Positions 1 through 9,329 of a DNA stretch of 64,000 nt are shown piece by piece. The stretch spans positions 143,450 through 207,449 of the forward strand of contig CAITEP010000005.1 of NCBI GenBank assembly GCA_903891475.1, written 5' to 3'. Under the pieces are notes generated by a model. It saw nothing but the letters and a program-made list of their open reading frames with translations, was not told the DNA's origin and ran no database searches. Origin of the DNA: an uncultured Mucilaginibacter sp. GTDB taxonomy: Bacteria; Bacteroidota; Bacteroidia; Sphingobacteriales; Sphingobacteriaceae. The translations under genes were made by a program, and so were the position numbers. The first letter of the stretch is position 1, and every line of letters starts with the position of its first letter.

Positions 1-389
1 TGCATAACGCGGGCTAAAATCAATATAAGGGGAGCAAGAAAGCCTATTTGCTGATAACCCGGTACTAATGCTATAATTACAGAGCCTATGCTCATCAGCA
101 ATACTGAAACGGTTAATGCCTTTTTTCGGCCTTTCTTATCAGCATAAGCACCCATAAGCCAGCCACCTATAGGGCGCATTAAAAAGCCGATGGCAAATAC
201 ACCCGCTGCATTTAATAATTGTACTGTTTGGTTATTAGATGGAAAAAATGAGGAAGCAAAATACAGCGAAAAGGCAGTGTAAGCATACCAATCGTACCAT
301 TCAACCAGGTTACCTAACGAGCCTGCAATAATTGATTTGATAGTGCCTGAGCTTGAAGTTGTTTTATTATTGTTTGATTTAATAGGCAT
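1..389 (-). CDS. MHS-family MFS transporter (partial, N-terminal part)
   Basis: The reverse strand opens with ATG at 389 and stays open to the window edge, so only about 129 N-terminal residues are present. The translation has the [20 protein letters not shown] signature of the metabolite:H+ symporter (MHS) branch of the major facilitator superfamily, the group of proline/betaine, alpha-ketoglutarate and shikimate permeases. Later it has the loop 2-3 motif [17 protein letters not shown]. Hydrophobic helices surround both motifs. The family imports organic acids or osmolytes with protons across the inner membrane. The substrate cannot be told from this fragment. The gene diverges from pyrR. 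Confidence 0.85.
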   Translation of the reverse strand, partial: MPIKSNNNKTTSSSGTIKSIIAGSLGNLVEWYDWYAYTAFSLYFASSFFPSNNQTVQLLNAAGVFAIGFLMRPIGGWLMGAYADKKGRKKALTVSVLLMSIGSVIIALVPGYQQIGFLAPLILILARVM

Positions 390-492
390 ATAATTGATTA
401 TGGTTGGTTAAATATAGCCATTTATTTTATTGGCTGAGGCATTTTTAAAACCATTGAGTTTACATTCTAAGTATGTTTTTAATTTTTTTTTA

Positions 493-500
493 TACCTTTG
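493..500 (+). promoter_or_regulatory. pyrR -7 promoter box (TACCTTTG)
   Basis: TACCTTTG fits the Bacteroidota -7 consensus TAnnTTTG and follows a long T-rich run. It ends 18 bases before the ATG at 519, implying a very short leader. A convincing -33 TTTG is not visible. The box overlaps an alternative in-frame TTG codon at 498, which argues against that codon as the start of pyrR. Confidence 0.55.
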
Positions 501-518
501 ACAAAATCCACCCATACG

Positions 519-1067
519 ATGCAAAATCTCACCCTGCTCGACGGTAAAAAGTTTCAAATAACCCTTCAGCGCCTGTGTAGGCAACTCATTGAAAATCATG
601 ATGATTTTTCAGGTTCCGTTATTATTGGTATTCAACCAAGAGGTATTTACCTTGCCAAACGCATAGCCGAAGAATTAAGAAAAATTTTACCCGGTAAAAC
701 CATTTTGCAAGGAGATTTGGATATCACCTTTTACAGGGATGATTTCCGCAGGCGCGAATCGCAGCTGATGCCGAATCAAACCAAAATTGATTTTATTATT
801 GAAGGCAAAAAGGTTATTATGATGGATGATGTTTTGTGGACTGGCAGAACCATTAGGGCAGCTATGGATGCTTTGCAAGCCTTTGGCAGACCGGATAAAG
901 TTGAGCTTTTGGCATTTGTTGACAGAAGGTATTCAAGGCATATACCAGTATCGGCTGATTATGTTGGTATAGAGGTTGATTCCATCGCCTCACAAAGAGT
1001 AGTTGTAAGTTGGGTGGAGACAGATGGAGAAGATAAAATTATATTGGTATCGGACGCGAAAGAATAA
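519..1067 (+). CDS. pyrR: PyrR bifunctional regulator / uracil phosphoribosyltransferase
   Basis: Type I phosphoribosyltransferase of 182 residues. It has the PRPP-binding loop VIMMDDVLWTGRTIR at about residues 99-113 and the PyrR-typical stretch GDLDITFYRDDFRRR, where UMP and RNA-contact residues lie in the family. PyrR converts uracil plus PRPP to UMP and in many bacteria attenuates pyrimidine genes by binding mRNA. The ATG at 519 is chosen over a TTG at 498 because the TTG lies inside the probable -7 box. pyrB follows 136 bases downstream on the same strand. No PyrR-binding attenuator hairpin is obvious in that gap, so an RNA-regulatory role here is inferred from the family only. Confidence 0.93.
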   Translation: MQNLTLLDGKKFQITLQRLCRQLIENHDDFSGSVIIGIQPRGIYLAKRIAEELRKILPGKTILQGDLDITFYRDDFRRRESQLMPNQTKIDFIIEGKKVIMMDDVLWTGRTIRAAMDALQAFGRPDKVELLAFVDRRYSRHIPVSADYVGIEVDSIASQRVVVSWVETDGEDKIILVSDAKE

Positions 1068-1203
1068 TTTCGGATTTCGGAATTTCCATTTCGGATATGC
1101 CCAATTGGAATTTTTAAATTGATTGGTTTAATTTATGCTAAAATTATACATCTCTATCTAAGTATTAAATCCGAAATCAAAATAAATTCGAAATAAAAAA
1201 CAA

Positions 1204-2136
1204 ATGGCAGGACTAAGTACACGTCACTTATTAGGTATAAAGGATTTAAATCCGCAAGATATTCAATTGATTTTTGAAATAGCTGATACGTTTAAGTCGG
1301 TTTTGAACAGACCGATTAAGAAAGTCCCTTCCTTACGTGATGTTACCATCGCCAATATTTTTTTCGAAAACAGTACCCGTACTCGCTTGTCGTTCGAGCT
1401 TGCAGAGCGACGCTTATCGGCAGATACCATCAACTTCGCGGCTTCTTCCTCATCGGTAAGTAAGGGCGAGACATTGATTGATACCGTAAATAACATACTG
1501 GCCATGAAGGTAGATATGGTGGTAATGCGCCATCCTTATGCCGGAGCCGGGATATTTTTGTCTAAGCATGTAAAGGCTCAAATAGTAAACGCTGGTGATG
1601 GCGCGCATGAACATCCTACACAAGCCTTACTGGATGCCTTCTCGATACGCGAAAAATTGGGTGATGTTGCAGGTAAAAAGGTAGCCATTGTTGGTGATAT
1701 TTTGCATTCGCGTGTGGCACTTTCAAATATCCTTTGCCTCAAACAGCTTGGTGCCGAGGTGATGGTTTGCGGGCCAACTACCCTCATCCCTAAATACATA
1801 GCATCACTAGGGGTAAAGGTGGAACATAACCTGATAAAGGCCTTAAACTGGTGCGATGTAGCCAACATGTTGCGCATACAATTGGAGCGGCAGGATATAA
1901 AATATTTCCCATCCTTAAGGGAATACACCATGCTTTATGGGTTGAACAAACAAATCCTTGATTCGCTGGATAAGGAAATCATCGTAATGCATCCCGGACC
2001 AATAAACAGAGGTGTTGAAATAACCAGCGATGTGGCTGATAGCAAACAATCAATTATATTGGATCAAGTAGAAAACGGAGTAGCCATCCGGATGGCCGTA
2101 TTGTTTTTATTAGCTGGGCAAACCCCTGTTCAATAA
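1204..2136 (+). CDS. pyrB: Aspartate carbamoyltransferase catalytic subunit
   Basis: Catalytic chain of 310 residues, the usual family length. It makes N-carbamoyl-L-aspartate from carbamoyl phosphate and aspartate, the committed step of pyrimidine synthesis. The carbamoyl-phosphate loop FFENSTRTRLSFE spans about residues 53-65, HPTQALLDA about 137-145, and the C-terminal HPGPINRG about 263-270. No pyrI regulatory gene is adjacent, so the enzyme is probably the unregulated trimer type or is controlled through pyrR. The pyrR-pyrB gap is AT-rich and carries several TTTCGGA-like short repeats of unknown meaning. Confidence 0.96.
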   Translation: MAGLSTRHLLGIKDLNPQDIQLIFEIADTFKSVLNRPIKKVPSLRDVTIANIFFENSTRTRLSFELAERRLSADTINFAASSSSVSKGETLIDTVNNILAMKVDMVVMRHPYAGAGIFLSKHVKAQIVNAGDGAHEHPTQALLDAFSIREKLGDVAGKKVAIVGDILHSRVALSNILCLKQLGAEVMVCGPTTLIPKYIASLGVKVEHNLIKALNWCDVANMLRIQLERQDIKYFPSLREYTMLYGLNKQILDSLDKEIIVMHPGPINRGVEITSDVADSKQSIILDQVENGVAIRMAVLFLLAGQTPVQ

Positions 2137-2209
2137 TATAGGGTAGATAGATATGATAATCATCTATTCTAAAAATGCTAATAGCTTATTTATTGCGTTT
2201 TATAGTTTG

Positions 2210-3625
2210 ATGAAAAAAATTATAGTTATCTTATTTATTATGATTCCTTTAAGCCTTTCCGCTCAAAGCCAGCAACAACAAAAAGTTGATTCGGTATTTA
2301 AAATTATTGTAAAATATTTTAATGCTAAGAATGCGGATGGCATTTATAATATGGCTGGTGAAAATTTTCAAAAGGAAATTAGTTTTGAAGCATTTAACAA
2401 TTTGGCTAGCAAACAACTTTTTACATTAGGCACCTTAAAAGTATGGACCTTACTCAATTTTGTAAATAACAATGCTGCAACCTACAAGGCAAAATTTGAT
2501 AAAATTACCATACAGATCCAGTTAAGTCTTGATGAAAAAGATAAAATTGAGCTTTTCCTATTTCAAGCCTACAATGAACCAGCTCCAAATAAAACAGCCC
2601 TTGTTGCAACCTCCAATCCTCTAAAAACAAGTTTCGATTTAAAGCTAGATTCCATTGCGCGCACTTATATTCAAAAAGCAAATACTGTTGGTTTATGTAT
2701 AGGAATTATCAATAAAGATAAAACCAGCATTTACAGCTATGGCGAAACAATTAAAAGGAATGGCAAATTGCCCGACGCCGATAATTTTTTTGAGATAGGT
2801 TCTATCACCAAAACTTTCACGGCTACCTTATTGGCCTATTATGCTAATGAAGGATTAGTGAGTTTAAATGACCCAATTACAAAATATTTGCCCGATTCAG
2901 TTTCGGAAAACCCGGAACTAAAATCAATTACCCTTTTAAATTTAAGCAACCATACCTCAGGGTTGGAACAAATACCAAATGATTTAATAAAAAATGCTAA
3001 AGATGCGCTAAATCCATATAAGAATTATGGAAAAGAACAAATAATGCATTACCTCAAAACTTGTAAGTTACAAAGCAAGCCAGGAGAAGCCTATATTTAT
3101 TCAAACACTGCTGTTGGTTTATTGGGTTATATTTTAGAAAAAATAAACGGAAAAACCTTTCAGCAAATGGTAACGCAGATTATATGCAAGCCTTTAGGTA
3201 TGTTTAGCACCGATCAATATTTAAATCCTTTATTGGCACCGCGTTTTGTTCAAGTTTATAACGCTGCTGGTGAACCAACGCCAGCATGGGACTTTGACGT
3301 TTTGGCACCCTGCGGAGCCTTACGGTCGACCCTAAACGATTTATTAATATATACAAAGTCAAATATGCTTTCGGGGAATGACAAGCTATCAAAAGCGTTT
3401 AAGTTGACTCAAAAAGTCACCTTTACAAAGGATGTTAAAATTGGACTTGCCTGGCATATTATTTTAGTAAATGGAATGGAATACTATTTTCATAATGGCG
3501 ATACTTATGGAAGCAGTAGTTTTTTAGCTTTTAGTCCGGAAAAATCACAAGGCGTAGTGATATTATCAAATGCTGCTGAGAGGACAGATAGTATTGGGGC
3601 AGCCGTATTAAAAGCTTTACAATAA
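2210..3625 (+). CDS. Secreted serine hydrolase, class C beta-lactamase fold
   Basis: The ATG at 2210 is chosen because it opens a classic signal peptide (MKKIIVILFIMIPLSLSAQ); an in-frame ATG at 2153 would place 19 odd residues before it. The mature N-terminus (about residues 25-120) resembles a DUF3887-like domain. The rest is a penicillin-binding/beta-lactamase domain with S198-x-x-K201 (GSITKTF), Y297-S-N299 and H428-N-G430. These enzymes are periplasmic esterases, peptidases or lactamases; the substrate is unknown. Its stop is 16 bases from the convergent barrel gene. Confidence 0.87.
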   Translation: MKKIIVILFIMIPLSLSAQSQQQQKVDSVFKIIVKYFNAKNADGIYNMAGENFQKEISFEAFNNLASKQLFTLGTLKVWTLLNFVNNNAATYKAKFDKITIQIQLSLDEKDKIELFLFQAYNEPAPNKTALVATSNPLKTSFDLKLDSIARTYIQKANTVGLCIGIINKDKTSIYSYGETIKRNGKLPDADNFFEIGSITKTFTATLLAYYANEGLVSLNDPITKYLPDSVSENPELKSITLLNLSNHTSGLEQIPNDLIKNAKDALNPYKNYGKEQIMHYLKTCKLQSKPGEAYIYSNTAVGLLGYILEKINGKTFQQMVTQIICKPLGMFSTDQYLNPLLAPRFVQVYNAAGEPTPAWDFDVLAPCGALRSTLNDLLIYTKSNMLSGNDKLSKAFKLTQKVTFTKDVKIGLAWHIILVNGMEYYFHNGDTYGSSSFLAFSPEKSQGVVILSNAAERTDSIGAAVLKALQ

Positions 3626-3641
3626 TAGGTTTAAAAAACTG

Positions 3642-4373
3642 TTACAGTAATTTATACGAAATCCCTAATTGTAGAAATTCGCTATTCGCGCTGTTATTTG
3701 CCACATTTCTATTTAAATTGGTTAGCCCTTGCGAGAAACCTGCCGTTAAACCATATCGTTGGTAATTAACCGCAGTTCCAAATTTTATTCTGATATCTGT
3801 TGGGACATTATTAATACTAAATGAGGTAGTATAGCTTTTCCCGGTAACATCCTTCGCTTGATCTGTTTCCGTGCCCTTTAAATTAAAGCCTATATCTAAG
3901 CCTGGCATTAAATCAACCTTAATTTTATTAATCTTAATTCTATAGCCAACAAATGGATTCAAAACAATTTGAGTACTTGTTAAGATTGTTTGCCCATTGG
4001 CTGCAATTTGGTTGGAAAGGAAAACGTCGTAGTTATTATTACCTAAATAATAGTTGTTATAGAATACGCTTGTAATGTTCAAGCTGCTTCTTAATACTTC
4101 ATAACCAGCTTTTAATCCGAACATAAACCCACTTTTTTTTATTATTGAAGCTTGTGCACAAAACCCATAGCTAAAGGCATTATTACTCCCAAAAGGGTTA
4201 TTACTTGAGTATATTCCGTTTATTGAAGCTAAGTTCACAGCCGATTCTGTGCTGGTTGTACCACCACTATAATGAAATAGACCTCCATAAGTCTGAAAAC
4301 TAAGTTCAAAATGTTGAGCGTTTACATTCTTGTATAAAAATAAAAAAACCACCAACAATACTTTTTTCATCAT
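3642..4373 (-). CDS. Predicted outer-membrane beta-barrel protein
   Basis: The 243-residue protein begins with a signal peptide (about residues 1-20, ending VNAQ). It continues as alternating polar/hydrophobic strands rich in G, N, Y and F, with strand-like segments such as GLTAGFSQGL, and ends in a hydrophobic C-terminal strand (LQLGISYKLL). This is the pattern of PorT-like or OmpA-like eight-stranded barrels. It is the last gene of a three-gene unit headed by an ECF sigma factor; only five bases separate it from the upstream membrane-anchored barrel protein. No enzymatic motif is visible. It may be a sensor partner or the regulon output of the sigma factor (inference). Confidence 0.7.
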   Translation of the reverse strand: MMKKVLLVVFLFLYKNVNAQHFELSFQTYGGLFHYSGGTTSTESAVNLASINGIYSSNNPFGSNNAFSYGFCAQASIIKKSGFMFGLKAGYEVLRSSLNITSVFYNNYYLGNNNYDVFLSNQIAANGQTILTSTQIVLNPFVGYRIKINKIKVDLMPGLDIGFNLKGTETDQAKDVTGKSYTTSFSINNVPTDIRIKFGTAVNYQRYGLTAGFSQGLTNLNRNVANNSANSEFLQLGISYKLL

Positions 4374-4378
4374 GGCAT

Positions 4379-5821
4379 TTAAAATTTAAACTTGAGGTTG
4401 AGGCCACTGGCCCCAAACCTTATATCTTGTGAGCCTAAGCCACCGATTGGATATTTTACAAATGGTTCAAATATTATATTATTTTTTCCAAAAGGCAAAT
4501 CTGCACCAAAAGCAAGATTAATGGTTTTAGCTAAATAAAAACTATTGAAACTTTTACTGGAACTAGAACCTTGTGTTTGTTGATTTAATGGTGCTGAAGA
4601 GTTTTGATAGGTATATTGATAAGAATAAGTTTCGTTTATAAATGTCCCTGAACTTACTCCTGCAACCACATAATAATTATTTCTCTTGCCCTCTAGGTCA
4701 TACTTTAAGTTTAAAGGAATATCCAGTCCAACTAAACCAACATTATATGCCTTAAGCTGTGTTGCCGGTGTAAAACCTTTAGGGGCTATTGTGCTCGTGT
4801 TTTGCACTTGAGCATTTGCAAATAAATTTTGCGAGCTATTCAAAATTGATGAAGTAGAATAATCGAATGAATTCTTTCCAATATTTATACCGGTTATTAA
4901 TTTTATATTTTTTGTGATATAAATATCAGCCGTTAATCCCAACCCTAGGTTAACCTGGTTATTACTGCCTTTAGCATAATTTAAATAGGTAGCTTCGTAT
5001 ATAGCAAACCCCACTTTTTTGCTAGCTATATTATCTAATTCCTCGCTATCTTCCTGATAATTTGTTTTTGAACTTGCCAAAATCGTATAAAAAGACTGGT
5101 TAGGTTTTTCTTTTTGTTCTTTAGGCATCTTAACCTCAAAGTTTTTGGGTTGAATGTTTAGCATGTAACCTAAGTTTTTAGCCTTCAATTCTTCCGATAT
5201 CATTCTTTCAGTACTTTGACTTACCAAGTCTGATTTTTCGCCTATATCTTCATTTAAAAAATTTGTACTGTTTGGTTGTTTATTTTTATGACTTGAAGAA
5301 TTTGATAGATTTTCATTTTTGGAGAAAAGCCCACTTTTAGGAACTAGATGGTGAATGCTATGATGTGCAGCATCTAGGGTATTATATTTACTTAAAGATA
5401 ATAAATTCTTGGTGTTTCCATTGATGTTTTCATTGACTTTGCGCTTGTTTTTTAGATTAACTTGGTCATTTAGCGTATCTGTTAGGTTAGTTAAACGATT
5501 ATTTGATAATTGAGTTTGAGGGTCAACCTTTTTATTTAATTCAACATTATTGGATGCTTTATTGCTTTTATACTTATTTGCTTGAGTGGCCAGGTTAACA
5601 TGATGTGTTTGATCTTTAAATATTAAAAAGCTAATTCCCAACAAAATAAATAATAATGCAGCTGCTCCTAGCCTATACCAAAATATAGGCAATAACCTCT
5701 TTTCCTTTGCCGGAAATTTTTTCCGCAAAAGTAACCAACCTTCATCGGCTGTGGGAGTTTCAATGTTTTCAAAAAACTCCTCTATTCGCTTATTTAAGTC
5801 GTCATCCAATTGTTCGTACAT
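4379..5821 (-). CDS. Membrane-anchored protein with C-terminal beta-barrel, ECF sigma partner
   Basis: The 480-residue protein has an unusual layout. About 45 charged cytoplasmic residues come first, then one transmembrane helix at about 46-68. Next is a long low-complexity linker rich in N, S and K (about 70-250), and last a C-terminal region of amphipathic strands ending in GASGLNLKFKF, like an outer-membrane barrel. Its start overlaps the 3' end of the sigma-factor gene by 20 bases, implying translational coupling. By position and topology it resembles an anti-sigma factor, but no zinc-binding HxxxCxxC motif is present, so that role is inference. It may bridge inner and outer membranes. 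Confidence 0.7.
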   Translation of the reverse strand: MYEQLDDDLNKRIEEFFENIETPTADEGWLLLRKKFPAKEKRLLPIFWYRLGAAALLFILLGISFLIFKDQTHHVNLATQANKYKSNKASNNVELNKKVDPQTQLSNNRLTNLTDTLNDQVNLKNKRKVNENINGNTKNLLSLSKYNTLDAAHHSIHHLVPKSGLFSKNENLSNSSSHKNKQPNSTNFLNEDIGEKSDLVSQSTERMISEELKAKNLGYMLNIQPKNFEVKMPKEQKEKPNQSFYTILASSKTNYQEDSEELDNIASKKVGFAIYEATYLNYAKGSNNQVNLGLGLTADIYITKNIKLITGINIGKNSFDYSTSSILNSSQNLFANAQVQNTSTIAPKGFTPATQLKAYNVGLVGLDIPLNLKYDLEGKRNNYYVVAGVSSGTFINETYSYQYTYQNSSAPLNQQTQGSSSSKSFNSFYLAKTINLAFGADLPFGKNNIIFEPFVKYPIGGLGSQDIRFGASGLNLKFKF

Positions 5822-6368
5822 TGTTTTTAGTTTCTGATATAATTAGCGACCTCAATTTTTCTTTTGCTCTACTTAAATATACTCTGGAGGAACTTGCCGG
5901 CATATTTAAAATAGAGGCTATTTCATCATGGCTATACCCATCCATTTCGTACATATTAAATATTGTTAATTGGATTGGGGGTAATTCTTTCATTAATTTC
6001 ATGATATCCTGCACATGTAGATTTTCAATGGCCTTTGCCGAGCTTTGAACCTGTACCGCATGGTCAATATCAATATGGAGCTGGTGTTTGAGCTCTTTCC
6101 TTCTGCGATCAATAGATGTATTTACTACAATGGTTCGTAACCATGCTTTAAATGGTTTATCGTTATTATAACCTTTAATGTGGTTAAATACTTTTATAAA
6201 AGCATCATTAACAACCTCTAACGCGTCATCACTGTCCAAACTGTACCGCATACTTATTCCCATAGCATATCTATAGAAATGCTTATAAAGTATTTCCTGA
6301 TATTTTAAGCTACCATTTTTACATTGGTCGATTATTTCATCTTCGGCAATGTCAAGTGGATTAAGCAT
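5802..6368 (-). CDS. RNA polymerase ECF sigma-70 factor
   Basis: The 188-residue protein has the two sigma domains of ECF factors. Region 2 spans about residues 25-95, with SDDALEVVNDAFIKVF and the promoter-melting stretch KPFKAWLRTIVVNTSIDRRR. Region 4 spans about 125-178, with the helix-turn-helix MDGYSHDEIASILNMPASSSRVYLSRAKEKL. It directs RNA polymerase to a dedicated promoter set in response to an envelope signal. It heads the unit with the overlapping membrane-anchored barrel protein and the barrel gene. The target genes are unknown; autoregulation is usual for the family. Confidence 0.93.
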   Translation of the reverse strand: MLNPLDIAEDEIIDQCKNGSLKYQEILYKHFYRYAMGISMRYSLDSDDALEVVNDAFIKVFNHIKGYNNDKPFKAWLRTIVVNTSIDRRRKELKHQLHIDIDHAVQVQSSAKAIENLHVQDIMKLMKELPPIQLTIFNMYEMDGYSHDEIASILNMPASSSRVYLSRAKEKLRSLIISETKNNVRTIG

Positions 6369-6546
6369 TAATTGTAGTTAATCGTTTTTTATAATTATTT
6401 TATTAAAATCAAATACGAATTGGAAAGTAACAATGCTACAGGCGATCATATAAAAAATTTAATCAGTATGCTTTTATAGATTAATAATTAGAAAAAATAC
6501 TAAGCGAATACAAATTAAATGTTTTGCACTTTTAAATCAGCTACCC

Positions 6547-6999
6547 TTAATTGGAGGTTCGTTTTAAAATATATATTAAAGAAAGGGTGTCTAATGCGCC
6601 GTATGCTGCTAATTGTAGGTTTGTGCCATCATAAATATAATTGTATACTCCATTTAAGTGGGTTTTTGACGGCGTTCCTGTTTTCGGGTAGGTTTCGTCG
6701 AGAAAATAAATATTTGTAAACGTATTATTTATTACGTAACCACCATGACTACCGGCGTGTACTATAGTGGTATCACCAGTTACACTAAATCCGGTTGACT
6801 GATTAAGATTTAATACAATATTCGCTTTCAATGAATCTTTTTTATGCGTTTGTGAACTTACATGCAAGTAGGTAAACTGACCGGTAAAGGTTCCAATTGG
6901 AGCATTATTAGTGGTTGGAGCTATGGTTGACTTTCCTGCGCATCCACTTATTAAAACAAGTGCTATGATTAATATTGAGTTGTAAACTTTTGATTTCAT
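6547..6999 (-). CDS. Hypothetical small lipoprotein
   Basis: The 150-residue protein has a lipoprotein signal peptide with lipobox ISGC (Cys at about residue 20) followed by a short T/N/P-rich linker. The body is predicted beta-rich with repeated T-x-T patterns and no recognised catalytic motif. It lies alone between the sigma-factor unit and mazG, with more than 60 bases on each side. The function is unknown; it is expected on the periplasmic face of the outer or inner membrane. Confidence 0.6.
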   Translation of the reverse strand: MKSKVYNSILIIALVLISGCAGKSTIAPTTNNAPIGTFTGQFTYLHVSSQTHKKDSLKANIVLNLNQSTGFSVTGDTTIVHAGSHGGYVINNTFTNIYFLDETYPKTGTPSKTHLNGVYNYIYDGTNLQLAAYGALDTLSLIYILKRTSN

Positions 7000-7066
7000 A
7001 AATTTATAGATTATTAGTAACTACGTTTAATTTATTGTTATTGATACAAAAATTTGAATATAATTT

Positions 7067-7870
7067 CTATATTTTTTTTGCTTCTTCCCAAAAAATATCC
7101 ATTTCGGCAAGACTCATGTCTTGTATCTTTTTACCATTTTCATGGGCCTTTTTTTCGAGATACTGAAAGCGTTTTATAAATTTTATATTAGTTTTTTCAA
7201 GCGCATTCTCCGGGTTAATATTAATGAATCTCGCGTAATTAATAAGTGAAAAAAGAAGGTCTCCAAATTCCGCCTCGGCTTTTTCGTGGTCAATTTCTAT
7301 ATGATCAAACACATTAAATTCGTTTTTAAATTCTTGCAACTCTTCTTCTACTTTTGCCCAAACCTGACCTTTTTCCTCCCAATCAAACCCTACACCCCGG
7401 GCTTTTTCCTGAATGCGCGATGCTTTTAGCAGAGCTGGTAAGGACGATGGTACTCCGCTAAGTACCGATTTATTACCTTCCTTTAATTTTATTTGCTCCC
7501 AGTTCCGTTTTACATCATTGTCATCTTGTACTTCTACGTCGGCATAAATATGTGGATGCCTATTTATCAATTTATCGCAAATGCCATTTAATACTTCGGT
7601 AATGGTAAAATCATTTGTCTCCGATGCAATTCTGGCATAAAAAACAAGGTGTAACATTAAATCGCCCAGTTCTTTTCTGATTTCAGGCATATCGCCATTT
7701 AAAATTGCGTCCGAAAGTTCAAAAGTTTCCTCAATGGTAAGATGGCGCAAGCTTTCTAAGGTTTGTTTTTTATCCCATGGGCAATTCAACCTTAGGTCAT
7801 TCATGATATTTAATAACCTTGTAAAAGCTGCTTCAGGTGTATTAGCTGTATTTGGTGGAACTAGTGGCAT
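7067..7870 (-). CDS. mazG: Nucleoside triphosphate pyrophosphohydrolase MazG
   Basis: The 267-residue protein has two MazG helical domains. The N-terminal one contains the family hallmark CPWD (residues 30-33), the metal-binding helix pattern IEETFEL (E47, E48, E51) and ELGDLMLHL (E67, D70). A second EExxE-type repeat lies near residues 175-225 (KVEEELQEF and AEFGDLLFSLINYAR). The enzyme hydrolyses non-canonical or excess NTPs to NMP and pyrophosphate, cleaning the nucleotide pool. It is transcribed alone and diverges from the aminotransferase gene at 8030. Confidence 0.94.
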   Translation of the reverse strand: MPLVPPNTANTPEAAFTRLLNIMNDLRLNCPWDKKQTLESLRHLTIEETFELSDAILNGDMPEIRKELGDLMLHLVFYARIASETNDFTITEVLNGICDKLINRHPHIYADVEVQDDNDVKRNWEQIKLKEGNKSVLSGVPSSLPALLKASRIQEKARGVGFDWEEKGQVWAKVEEELQEFKNEFNVFDHIEIDHEKAEAEFGDLLFSLINYARFININPENALEKTNIKFIKRFQYLEKKAHENGKKIQDMSLAEMDIFWEEAKKI

Positions 7871-8029
7871 ATTTAATATTTGGAGTAAAAATATGATTTT
7901 TACTTTGTAAGTTTTTCTAAGTAAAAAATTAGTGATAGTATTACAAAAAAGGTATCAATATTTTTTATTTAATATACTGTAAATGATTTGCTTATAGTTT
8001 ATATTTGATATATCCAATAAATTCCAGGT

Positions 8030-9328
8030 ATGAACTCCAATAACCGACGCGGATTTTTAAAAAAAGCGGCTACCATAGCAGGTGCCTTTTCTGTTAATAG
8101 CTTATTTAATGAGGCACATGGTGCAGACTTTTGGAAAGCTACGCTAAAAATAAATCACCTTTTGCCAAGTCAGGTTATTGAAGATGAGGATTATTGGAGT
8201 ACTATACAACGATGCTATTCGGTAAATCCTAGTATCATCAACCTGAATAATGGTGGTGTATCACCATCGCCAATAGTAGTACAGCAGGCAGTTGAGCGTT
8301 ATAACCAATTAGCTAATGAAGGACCGTCTTATTTTATGTGGCGAATACTTGATCAAGGTAGAGAACCACTTCGGGAGAAGTTGGCTAATTTGGCAGGAGT
8401 ATCGCCAGAGGAGATTGCCATTAACCGAAATGCTACTGAAGCACTTAATACCGTTATTTTAGGATACGACCTTAAAAGTGGCGATGAGGTTATAGGCACT
8501 AAGCAAGATTATCCGCATATGATACAGGCTTACCAGCAAAGAGCCATGCGCGAAGGAATAGTTTACCGGCAAATAAATTTTGACCTTCCTATTGAGGATG
8601 ATGCGCAAATTGTGAAGGCTTATGAAGCGGCTATTACGCCAAAAACTAAATTAATTCATGTTACACATATGATTAATTGGGTAGGGCAGATTATGCCCGT
8701 CCAAAAAATTTGTGATATGGCACATGCCAAGGGCATTGAGGTGATTGTTGATGGAGCCCATTCATTCGGTTTGCTTGATTTTAAAATAGCCGATTTGCAT
8801 TGCGATTATTTTGGAACCAGCTTGCATAAATTTTTATCGGCACCAATTGGTAGTGGCATGCTTTGGGTTAAAAAAGAAAATATTGAAAAAATTTGGCCTT
8901 TACCAAGCAGCGGTAAGCCCCATAGCACTGATATCAGAAAGTTTGAAGAATTGGGTACAAGAAGTTTCCCGATTGAACAAGGCATAGGCGAGGCCATTAA
9001 TTTTCATGAAGCAATAGGAAGCAAACGCAAAGAAGAGCGTATAAGGTACCTGAAAAATTATTGGGCAACCAAAGCGCAGCAAATACCGAAAGTTAAGTTA
9101 CATACCTCATTAAATTCCAAATATTCGTGTGCTATTTGTGGGGTAAGTATTGATGGGATGAAACCTAGCGAGTTAGATACTGAACTATTTAACAAATATA
9201 AAATTCATACGGTTGGCATTGTTTGGGAAAATATTAGTTGTGTAAGAGTAACGCCTCATGTATACACCACCCTTAATGATTTAGATAAATTTGTGAAAGC
9301 TTTGAGCGAAATTGCTTCTAAAAAGTAA
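8030..9328 (+). CDS. Tat-exported aminotransferase class V (isopenicillin N epimerase-like)
   Basis: The 432-residue PLP enzyme has a twin-arginine leader (NNRRGFLKK then AATIAGAF), predicting folded export across the inner membrane. The fold-type I signature DGAHSFG is at about residues 241-247, and the Schiff-base lysine is K267 in TSLHKFLSAPIG. The family includes isopenicillin N epimerase and cysteine desulfurase-like proteins; the true substrate is not visible. The stop codon is one base from the convergent SGNH hydrolase gene. An export signal on a PLP enzyme is less usual but recurs in this subfamily. Confidence 0.88.
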   Translation: MNSNNRRGFLKKAATIAGAFSVNSLFNEAHGADFWKATLKINHLLPSQVIEDEDYWSTIQRCYSVNPSIINLNNGGVSPSPIVVQQAVERYNQLANEGPSYFMWRILDQGREPLREKLANLAGVSPEEIAINRNATEALNTVILGYDLKSGDEVIGTKQDYPHMIQAYQQRAMREGIVYRQINFDLPIEDDAQIVKAYEAAITPKTKLIHVTHMINWVGQIMPVQKICDMAHAKGIEVIVDGAHSFGLLDFKIADLHCDYFGTSLHKFLSAPIGSGMLWVKKENIEKIWPLPSSGKPHSTDIRKFEELGTRSFPIEQGIGEAINFHEAIGSKRKEERIRYLKNYWATKAQQIPKVKLHTSLNSKYSCAICGVSIDGMKPSELDTELFNKYKIHTVGIVWENISCVRVTPHVYTTLNDLDKFVKALSEIASKK

Positions 9329-9329
9329 T

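Noticed and set aside
498..518. Longer pyrR start at a TTG
   Set aside because: The TTG lies inside the probable -7 promoter box, so it would not be in the mRNA.
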